From the NCBI GenBank assembly GCA_037447655.1, contig JBBHKE010000368.1:52651-116650 (forward strand): a stretch of DNA of 64,000 bases. The letters are read 5' to 3'. A model generated the notes under the pieces. That model did no database searches and was not told the origin of the DNA. It was given only the letters and a program-made list of their open reading frames with translations. The position numbers and the translations under genes were made by a program. Position 1 is the first letter of the stretch. Every line of letters begins with the position of its first letter. The DNA comes from Zygnema cylindricum. Lineage: Eukaryota > Streptophyta > Zygnematophyceae > Zygnematales > Zygnemataceae. Positions 56,201 to 64,000 of the stretch are shown here, one piece after another.

Positions 56201-57753
56201 TACTATGACAACTTTTTGTTTGCGCTAACTACTGTTTTTTGTAACGAAAAAAGTTTATAATTACGCTCACAAAAACAGTAAAAAAACCCCTAAACTTTGT
56301 TTTCAACACAAATTCATGTTTGCATTAACTTCAAAAATATTTACGAACAAAGTTTGCTTACGCTCACAAAAATAGTTAAATAAAACTTTAAACCATGTTT
56401 CTCACACAAGTTTGAATTTGCTCTAACAAAGACATTTGTAACAAACAACGTTTATTGTTTGCATTCACAAAAAGAGGTAAAATAAACTCCGAAACCATGT
56501 TAAAAACACAAGTTTGTGTTTGCGCTAACAACAATAGTGGTAACAAACACCTTATATTGTTAACGCTCACAAAACTAGTTAAAAAAATCCTTAACCATGT
56601 TTCTAACACAAGTTTGATTTGTGTTAACAAAGATATTTGTAATAAACAATGTTTATTGTTCGTGATCACAAAAAGAGATAAAATAAACATGAAACAAGGT
56701 TTAAAACACAAGTTTGTGTTTGCGCTAACAACAATATTGATAAGAAACTCTTTATATTGTTAATGCTCACAAAACTAGTTCAAAAAAACCCTAAACCATG
56801 TTTATAACACATATTTTAGTTTGCACTAACAAAGATATTTGTAACAAACAACCTTTATTGTTCGCGGTCACAAAAAGAGATAAAACAAACTATGAACCAT
56901 GTTTATAACACAAGTTTGTGTTTGCCGTAACAACAATAGTGGTAACAAACACTTTCTATTGTTAACGCCCACAAAAATAGTAAAAAAAAAACCTATATCA
57001 TGTTACTATCATAACTTTTTGTTTGCGCTAACTATTGTTAATTGTAACGAAAAACATTTATTATTACGCTCACAAAAACAGTAAAAAAAACCCCTAAACT
57101 ATATTTTCAACACAAATTTGTGTTTGCATTAACTTCAAAAAATATTTACAAACAAAGTTTGCTAACTCTCAAAAAAATAGTTAAAAAAAACCCTAAACCA
57201 TGTTTCTAACACAAGTTTGAGTTTGCGCTAACAAAGATATTTGTAACAAACAACGTTAAGTGTTTGCATTCACAAAAAGAGGTAAAATAAACTCCGAACC
57301 ATGTTTAAAACACAAGTTTGTGTTTGCGCTAACAACAATATTGATAAGAAACTTTTTTATATTGTTAACGCTCACAAAAATAGTTCAAAAAAACCCTAAA
57401 CCATGTTTATAACACATATTTTAGTTTGCACTAACATAGATATTTGTAACAAACAACGTTTAATTTTTGCGGTCACAAAAAGAGGTAAAATAAACTCCGA
57501 ACCATGATTATGACACAAGTTTGTGTTTGCGCTAACAACAAGAGTGGTAACAAACACTTTCTATTGTTAACGCTCACAAAAATAGTTCAAAAAAACCCTA
57601 AACCATGTTTATAACACATATTTTAGGTTGCACTAACAAAGATATTTGTAACAAACAACGTTTATTGTTCGCGGTCACAAAAAGAGGTAAAATAAACTCC
57701 GAACCATATTTAAAACACAAGTTTGTGTTTGCGCTAACAACAATATTGATAAG
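53254..57753 (+). repeat. Satellite array, segment 6
   Basis: About 45 monomers of the same satellite in the same orientation as segments 1-5. It ends abruptly after AACAATATTGATAAG, where unrelated sequence (CTCGCCCGATC) begins. No gene. Confidence 0.95.
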
Positions 57754-59870
57754 CTCGCCCGATCAAAAACCTTACAAGCATCCGCTACCACTTTTCTAGG
57801 TTGTTTGTCACATTTTGTTGTCGATGTTACGCATATCATTGGTTTTTAAAAGTAAGTTTTCTTCAATTTCCCATTTATTTGGTCATTTGTACAAGATAAA
57901 ACTTTCCATCAAAGTCCCTCAATGCCTCGTTTTTTCCCCTTTAGGCTTGCCACCACGTTTCCTTAAGGGCTTTAGTGTTTATACACCTCAACAAGGTCTA
58001 AGGGTGTTAGGTTTGCTAATTTGATCCCCAGAATTTGTTCAAAATTTTGTCAAGGATGCCTTTTTGGAAGATCTTTTCCACTCTGGGAACATTTTGAAAC
58101 CTCCAAATTTTTGAGTGGATTTCTCTATCTTACCTAGTTATTTTGCGCAACGACCCTTATACCGTGTGCCCACTTTACCTTTGGTTCTTCTTTCATTTCC
58201 TCACTTTCCGTTTTTGATTTTTGTCTTCTTGAAAATTTGCATCAACTTGTCAGCCATTTTATGTTTTACCGTCCGAAAGGACTTGTCTATCGTTGACAAC
58301 TTGCTCTCCTCATCTCTTTCGAGGGTCTAGGTCTGCGTCTTTCAGCTACCATAACGGTAACGACTAACTTTGGTACGTGGGCTGAAGTGGCATCTATTAT
58401 TAGTTCGAGGTTTTTGGTGGACAACACTCCTATCTTGGAAATTGCAATCTCTATGTCAACAAAGAATCATTTTAATTCAACGATTGTTATTATGTACATG
58501 TTTCGTCCTACTAACCAAGGTTGAAGATGTAGTACCTCCATTCTCTTCCCTTATCACAACCAGTTAATTTTGTGTGTTTAAGGTAACCATTATTGAATTA
58601 AAATACCTTTTGTAGGCGCTACCTATAGTTGGCGCGTGTTTGTTACATAAAGATTATTCCACGCAATGTAGAAAACTTTGCTAGAGTGATACATCATCGT
58701 AAAAGACTACGTTAAAGGCTGATTTTTGGAAAGTGATAAGACTGTATAAGTTAAGCCACGTCATCGCATGAGGTATTTGCATTATGTCTCATCGCTTTGA
58801 CGTACGTGAGAACAAACCAAATTTAAATTTTCTTATTTCTATCTGTAAACTGGTTGAAATTTCTCATGTTTATGAACGTTTATTGTAAAAATTGGAAGGG
58901 GTCTTAAGGTATACCGATTGGTGGAGTGAAAAATATCGGGGCAATCTGGAAGGGAAACGAAACTCTTTCTAGTGAATTGGGGAAACGAAAAGTCTCCACA
59001 AAGGTAAGATGAAAGATAGAGGTCAAAATAGAATGTTGAATGTTATTCGAAAACTAAACTTCAAGAACTCAAACAATTATGGCAGGCCTCAAAAGCCGAA
59101 AATATGAAGACATATTAAATAGGAATGATTGTTGTAGGGGCAAAAAGTGTGTGGAGGGATATTTGGAGATTGAACTTCAAGGGCTCCAAAAAATTGTGAA
59201 ATCCTCCAAAGCCAATTTGGATGGAATCGTTAAAGAAACTAAAAGAGGTATAAAGAAAAAACAACTTGTCTTAGAAAACCTAAAATTCAAAAAGTGGCCT
59301 GTATAAAGCCAAAAAAGATATCCTAATGTTGAATGACCGACTTCTTATTCTCCCAATAAATGTCTCAGATATTGTTTACTTCCAAAGAGAAAAAACATGT
59401 TAACAATAGAAAATGGAGTCTAGAAGAAAAGAAAAATGAAATTACACATTCGATGAGGTGGTGTGGGCCCATAACCTCTTAAAACAACAAGGATGGTCGA
59501 AATAAAAAACGATCAAAAGAAGAAAACAAAAAATAGAACCAAAACTAAACAGTTTATTAAATCTAGATGAAAATATAAAGTGGACCGATTACATCCAAAT
59601 TATAAAAAGGTCGAAACTATATCGTCGCTTTTACCGATTTAGTGATTTATTAGTGTTAATGCAAAATTAGAATAAATAAAACGAATTTAGTTGAAAAGGA
59701 CAGGAAAAATTGTAATCCACGTCTTAAAATAGTGTTGATAATATGGTTTTTTGATTTTCGACCAACAAAAATTGCGACAGTATAGTGTAATTAACTTTAA
59801 TAACGATAGGTAGTGTATTAGCAGCTAATAAGAAAGTTAATGGACGGGATAATTAGAAACGAAAAGAATA
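57754..59870. other. Unassigned unique DNA
   Basis: No family was recognised. One frame at about 58340-58525 (TVTTNFGTWAEVASIISSRF, then LVDNTPILEIAISMSTKNHF) reads like a decayed coding segment but matches nothing I know. The 75-codon frame at 59079-59306 (K-rich) is equally unplaced. Confidence 0.4.
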
Positions 59871-61226
59871 GGGAATTGATCATGGTAGTGACTATTTTGG
59901 TTGCAAACAGTCACTTACGTCACCTTGTTAAAGATTGTACGTTTTAAATACACAATGGTACAAGTAAAATACCATTGAGTTTATATTTGACGGTCAATTA
60001 GTTGAATAAATTTGACTTTCAAAATATTGTTACAACCGGTTAAAATTTTGCCGCGCTTGCGAACGTCGACTGTCATAAGAAAATCAACAATTCACACTAT
60101 CGGCGAAGGTTTACGGTAACAAAACTGCGGCAACCACATGTAAATAAAAGTGTTGCGCACAGTCAAGTTCTCACTTTACGTGAACTCCACTGTGAGAGCA
60201 CATTTTGGCTTTAACTTAGCCGCAAAATTTAAATTTAATTGTGAATCGTTATTAGTGTAGCTTGATTTGGTCGCTTGTGACGACTCATATTTTTTTCATT
60301 TAGTTTGATACTTTTACGCGGGTCTGTTTTTGGGTGCGTCCTCATGTAATCGGTACTTTGATAAAGTATTTTGGACTGTAGTGAAGATTATCCGTACTGT
60401 TTGAAGAGCATCTTAATGTGCAAAAATGAAATCAGAACTTTGGAATGTGACGGTTGTAGACGTAGGTACAACTTGTGACGATTGAAGACGACTACGAAAC
60501 TTCCGACGATTGGTGATGCCAAAAAAAAACAACGATAGTCGTAGACGTCTAGATTTTTTGTGAAATTGTAGATGTTTAGGGTTTGGTGACATTGTGACAT
60601 CATGCTCACTTGTGACAACGTTGACGTCATTTGTACCATAAATTTTTGCCATGGTTTCCCGATTTTGTTTTTTCTACTTTTCTCACTCGACTTGTCATTA
60701 AATAAAATCAAAAAAATGTTAAAAAAAAAAAAAACAATGATCTTTCATTTTATACCAATATTTTCGTGTCTCGGTCTACATAGTGTGAGATAAAAGCGAT
60801 AGTGTGAGAGGGAGAGGGGAGAGGCGTTGACCGCGAAAAATTATGCAAAGGACCCATGAATGAAAGTGGAGGTCTAAGACCCCTGCAAAATTTTTTTTCC
60901 GTCCATGTGCGTGACGGGCACGGAGAAAAATAGCGAGTACTCTCCCTCGTCCAAAATTTTTCCCACTCGTGTGGCGAGGGCGTGGGTCATTTTTCATTCG
61001 CTGTTTGGCCGGTACTTTGACTAAAAACACCCCCTGTAGGTGATTTTGGATGAAGTTTTTTGATGGGTTAGATTCTCTAGCCTGGGGGTGGAAAAGAGGA
61101 AAACGCCAAAATGCGTTCACATGACGACAAACATGCTGTACATTCAAAGTATAGAATTGACGTTCACTGTACTTTGGTAACACGATTTTCTCGTACGGCT
61201 AAAGTGTTTCTCAAAGTTCCTTGAAT

Positions 61227-61285
61227 TTTAGGGCAAAACGACAAAGAAAAGTAGATACTTTAATGCATGGGGACGAACCCTTATT
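61227..61285 (+). repeat. Dispersed repeat, copy 3
   Basis: Diverged same-strand relative of 1879-1968 and 15732-15809 (AAAACGACA, CATGGGGACGAACCCTTATT). Confidence 0.5.
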
Positions 61286-61445
61286 ACATTGTTCAAATTA
61301 TATTTGTTTCGTGCGATTTAATTAATCCGTACAAGAATTCTAGTACTTTAGTTTTGAGAGGTTTCATTTCGCGTTGTTCTTTAATTTACGTAATTTCAAT
61401 GTAACGATTGGCGATTAAAACTCAACTTTGCGGGTAAGTTAAAAG

Positions 61446-61750
61446 CATAGTTCAAAAGTAGGTGAAAGTAGGCCCGTACAATATGCCTATTGTATGCAAA
61501 ACATACAATATGACCTTAAGACCCATATTGTATTCCGACCTATTCTGACCAATTAAAACATTCGGACCAAAAATTGGACCAATTAAAACATTCGGACCAA
61601 AATTTTTTATTTACGCCGTTCGATTCGGACGATCGGACGGTCGCCGATCAAAGTAGCGATCTAAGAAGATCACATGAAAAGCCCATAACACAACTTACGA
61701 TAAAGGCGCCGACCAAAGGCCTACCATGAAAATGCCACTTTTGAACTATG
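61446..61750 (-). mobile_element. MITE-like repeat, family M, copy 2
   Basis: Termini CATAGTTCAAAAGTAGG and ...ACTTTTGAACTATG are inverted copies. The interior is the inverted counterpart of 13815-14175. It abuts the inner edge of the right arm of the 2.2-kb element. Contains a direct duplication of ~27 bp (GGACCAATTAAAACATTC unit, about 61555-61600). Confidence 0.7.
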
Positions 61751-62094
61751 GTTAAAAGCCAACATGTGCTCTCACAATGGAGCTCTCTTAAAAGTGAGAA
61801 AGTGACTGTGCGCAACACTTTTATTTACATGTGGTTGCCGTAGTTTTGATACCGTAAACCTTCGCCGGCCGTGTGAATTGCTGATTTAATTATGACGGTC
61901 GACGTTCGCAAGCGCAAAATTTTAACCGGCTGTAACAATATTTCGAAAGTCAAAGCTATTCAACTAATTGACCATCAAATATAAACTCAATGGTCCTTTA
62001 TTTGTACCAATGTGTACTTAAAACGTACAATCTTTGACAATGTGACGTAATTGACTGTTTGCAACCAAAATAGTCACTGCCATGATCAATTCCC

Positions 62095-62561
62095 AAAGAA
62101 TATCCTATTCATGGAATCTAACACGAAAATATCCGTTATTGTACCCTAAGTACACAAAATTACGGATATCGCTACTACAATCGTACAATAAGTACAGATA
62201 AAGGAAGCAAGGTATAACTTTAATTTGTCCGAATTTTTGTGACGGCATGCGAACGCGAACAATGGATTCACAATGTCACACGAACCGACGTAATACCAAC
62301 GAGAAACAACAATATCGCACTGAAAATAAAGTACGCACTAAAAGACATCCGAAAATCCGAATTGTATTTCAATTAAAACCTAAAAGGAGACTTACCTGAA
62401 CTTCAACATTTACCTCCACTTTTTTTTCCTCTTTCTCCTTCGTTTCTTTCCTCCCTCGCGATTCGTCCTCTCGTATTTTATTCTTCCCGTTTTTTTCCTT
62501 CTTTTCCCCTTATTCTTCGTAACACCTCTTCCCCCTCCCTTCTCTTTTCCGTACATTTCCT
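62095..62561. other. No gene recognised
   Basis: AT-rich to 62400, then a pyrimidine-rich run (CTTTCTCC types) leading into the LRR fragment. Could hold the promoter and 5' UTR of the following reading frame; no specific site is defensible. Confidence 0.4.
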
Positions 62562-62850
62562 ATGGCGCCCTCTCCTCTCTCTCCTCTCTCTCCTCTCTTC
62601 CCTGTCTCTTTTGTTTCTTACCTCTCTCCCCGCTCTCCTCGCCCTCCCTTCCCTCTCTCCCTCTCTCTAATCTCGCTCGTCCTGCTTCTCGTCATCCGTA
62701 CATCTCTCGCCGGAAGCTGTACGGACAAGATGCTCCCTGCTGACGTGGCAGCCCTGCTGCAAGGCCGTACGAAACTGGGCAACGACTTCCTTCTGCACTC
62801 TTGGACCCAAGATTCGATTTCCACCGCCTGCTGCTGGCCCGGAGTCACCT
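62562..62850 (+). pseudogene. LRR-protein N-terminal fragment (signal peptide + LRRNT cap)
   Basis: From an ATG at 62562 the frame has a CT-repeat-encoded P/S/L run, a hydrophobic segment (LSLISLVLLLVIRTSLAGSC) fitting a signal peptide, then CTDKMLPADVAALLQGRTKL and LLHSWTQDSISTACCWPGVTC. The pattern D--ALL----L------L-SW-----CCWPGVTC is the LRRNT_2 cap of plant extracellular leucine-rich-repeat proteins, including receptor kinases. Immediately after GVTC, where the first LRR should begin, the sequence turns into an 18-bp tandem repeat and no LRR follows. It is a 5' gene fragment, or a first exon whose splice donor has been overrun by repeats. Confidence 0.75.
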
Positions 62851-63030
62851 GCTCCCGAATACGACAAAAATCCCCAATACGACAAAATTTCCGAATACGA
62901 CAAAATTCCCAAATAGTACCTCACATAGAACAATTAGAAAAAATTTCCCTGAAAGGACAAAATTCCCGAATGCGACAAACTTCCCGAATACGACAAAAGT
63001 CCCGAATAGGACAAGATTCTCGAGTAGGAC
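62851..63030 (+). repeat. 18-bp coding-frame repeat (CGAATACGACAAAATTCC)n
   Basis: About eight or nine imperfect units in two blocks, broken by an unrelated ~50 bp (AATAGTACCTCACATAG...). Because the period is a multiple of three, the frame stays open and reads (R-I-R-Q-N/K-S)n. Later units drift to AGGACAAGATTCTCGAGT types. Confidence 0.85.
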
Positions 63031-63144
63031 AAGAGTCCGAATTCGTCCGCGTGACGGAATCGCGATGTTGTCCTTCTCCTCCACCAAGAACCCCCCAAAA
63101 TAGCCCTCCCTCTCTCTCTCTCCCCCTCTCCCTCTCCCTCTCAG
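63031..63144 (+). other. CT-rich 3' end of an intron
   Basis: Ends in (CT)n/(CCCTCT)n and CTCAG directly before the SKI2-like exon, the same acceptor style as in the TTC5-like gene. Confidence 0.6.
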
Positions 63145-63490
63145 AAAGCTTCAGGAAATGATCCTTTGAATGAGACAAATTTGGGAAAAAGACAAAATAT
63201 TAATGACGATTTTAGAAATAAAACGATCCTTGGGATGGGTCCCAAAGGGAAACTGGAAATTGTAAATTTTAAACTTCCTTATTTTGGGCAATCCGGCGGA
63301 AACTTTTTTTCGATCGAAAAATTGGAAGATAAAAAAATCCGAGACATTTGTCAAACCAAAATTAGTGTGGACGTCGACGAGATTTTACAAAAAGAGAATT
63401 TGAGTGCGATTTCGAGTTCGGTTTTGGAGCTTTTGAAAGTAGAGAGAGAAGCTTTTCCGGAATATCCGAAAATTTTGGATCCATTAAAAG
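63145..63490 (+). CDS. SKI2: SKI2-like RNA helicase, internal exon 1
   Basis: A 346-base exon from CTCAG to a GTAGTT donor, phase 0 to phase 1. It encodes KASGNDPLNETN ... MGPKGKLEIVNFKLPYFGQS, then DICQTKISVDVDEIL and FPEYPKILDPLKG. This is the region of Ski2-type DExH helicases after the helicase core (GKYEI---LPY, C---I-ID, PPALDP-KDLKL), not of the related Mtr4. SKI2 is the cytoplasmic Ski-complex helicase that feeds RNA to the exosome. No helicase core lies upstream in the window, so either the preceding intron exceeds several kb or the gene is a 3' fragment. Frame intact. Confidence 0.85.
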
Positions 63491-63647
63491 GTAGTTTTTT
63501 TTTATTTTTATTTGTTTTTTTTGCTTTGTTTTCCCCTATTTTTTCTCTCTTTTTGCTTCATTTTTCAATTCTTATCCTTTTCTCTTTTGAGTGTTTTTTG
63601 CTCATTTTTTTCTGTTTTTTTTGTTTTCTCTGTTTTTTTTTTTTCAG
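63491..63647 (+). other. Intron of the SKI2-like gene, 157 bp
   Basis: GTAGTT donor, T-rich body, TTTTTCAG acceptor. Splicing restores a GAT codon (G + AT), giving the expected LDPLKDLKLN continuity. Confidence 0.85.
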
Positions 63648-63862
63648 ATTTGAAACTGAACAACATCGAGGACGTGGGAAATTATCAAAGACGCGAAAAA
63701 CTTTTGCGAGAAATCGCTTCGAATAAATGTCACCGTTGCGGAAAATTAAAGGAACATTTTCAAATTGTGAAAGAGAGAGAAAGTTTGAAGGAAACGGTGG
63801 AAAATCTTCGATACCAAACTTCCGACGCTTCTTTGCAGCAAATGCCGGATTTTAATCAGAGG
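63648..63862 (+). CDS. SKI2: SKI2-like RNA helicase, internal exon 2
   Basis: 215 bases, phase 1 to phase 0, reading DLKLNNIEDVGNYQRREKLL, then IASNKCHRCGKLKEHFQIVK and ENLRYQTSDASLQQMPDFNQ-R before the GTAAAT donor. The motif NKCH-C-KL-EH and (S/T)SDA-LQQMPDF--R is diagnostic for the Ski2 arch-proximal region. All conserved residues seen are intact. The exon's last 26 bases and donor are duplicated 69 bp downstream, giving alternative splice options. Downstream exons lie beyond the window. Confidence 0.9.
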
Positions 63863-63905
63863 GTAAATTCATTATGTTTTTTTTTTAATTTTTATCTTTT
63901 TTTAT

Positions 63906-63939
63906 AGCAAATGCCGGATTTTAATCAGAGGGTAAATTC
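63906..63939 (+). repeat. Duplicate of exon 2 end with second splice donor
   Basis: 34 bases identical to 63837-63870 (AG, then CAAATGCCGGATTTTAATCA, then the GTAAATTC donor). The AG at 63906-63907 follows a T-rich stretch and can serve as a 3' splice site for a 45-bp intron (63863-63907). That splicing would add QMPDFNQR in frame. Confidence 0.9.
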
Positions 63940-64000
63940 CATTTATTTTTTCATTTTTTATCTTTATTTTTTTTATTTTATTTTCTTTCTGTTGTTGTTT

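Larger units (their letters stand above)
59871..62094. mobile_element. 2.2-kb element with ~345-bp terminal inverted repeats
   Basis: Arms 59871-60215 and 61751-62094 are inverted copies at about 90% identity. Shared words include GGGAATTGATCATGG at the tips, TAGTGACTATTTTGGTTGC-type sequence, and CACATGTAAATAAAAGTGTT. Long TIRs with a non-coding interior suggest a non-autonomous MULE-like or foldback DNA transposon. No transposase and no clear target duplication (MULEs give 8-9 bp) were found. A MITE of family M occupies the right end of the interior. Confidence 0.75.

Overview
The window is eukaryotic nuclear DNA, most likely from a green-lineage (streptophyte) genome such as a charophyte alga or an early-diverging land plant. 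Three things support this. Host exons are small with GT-AG introns (a TTC5-like TPR protein, a SKI2-type RNA helicase, a plant-type LRR N-terminal cap). Degenerate CCCTAAA plant-type telomere repeats are present. The mobile DNA is Ty3/gypsy, including an element that carries a cytosine methyltransferase, a type I recall being reported from the charophyte Klebsormidium and from dinoflagellates. The species cannot be fixed from sequence alone. Only a small part of the window is host coding sequence; most is repeats.

Layout. 1-4.3 kb: gene-free, with a perfect palindrome, decayed telomere-like DNA, an 11-bp minisatellite and a TGTAT-type microsatellite. 4.3-8.75 kb: three + strand exons of a TTC5-like gene, separated by pyrimidine-rich introns; the long intron holds a 1.17-kb inverted-repeat element. 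8.75-17.3 kb: low-complexity CT/GA tracts, a minus-strand terminal exon with a membrane span, several small inverted-repeat (MITE-like) elements and an LTR-like fragment. 17.3-35.67 and 53.25-57.75 kb: one satellite array of ~100-bp monomers arranged as ~200-bp dimers, interrupted by solo LTRs and containing an internal ~3.5-kb duplication. 35.67-53.25 kb: a large retrotransposon inserted in the satellite and itself carrying a younger Ty3/gypsy element at 38.96-45.63 kb. 57.75-62.1 kb: unassigned DNA and a 2.2-kb long-terminal-inverted-repeat element. 62.5-64 kb: an LRR N-terminal fragment, then two exons of a SKI2-like helicase that run out of the window.

The most notable system is the outer retrotransposon. 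It reads gag - protease - C5-cytosine DNA methyltransferase - reverse transcriptase - RNase H - DDE integrase - PHD finger on the + strand. A methylation writer and a chromatin-reader-like domain are therefore joined to a retroviral-type replication module. Its ends are also abnormal: the repeats are arranged A ... B-A-B, the split-direct-repeat order known from PAT/Ngaro tyrosine-recombinase elements, although this element has a DDE integrase and is flanked by a 4-bp target duplication. The copy is dead, with frameshifts, stops and a lost integrase aspartate, and much of its decay looks like C-to-T change. The nested inner element is young (519-bp LTRs with four differences seen, TSD AATAC) but defective. 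Its integrase is cut just after the catalytic glutamate and reads into a 423-residue protein of unknown function with an NLS-like start and a coiled-coil end.
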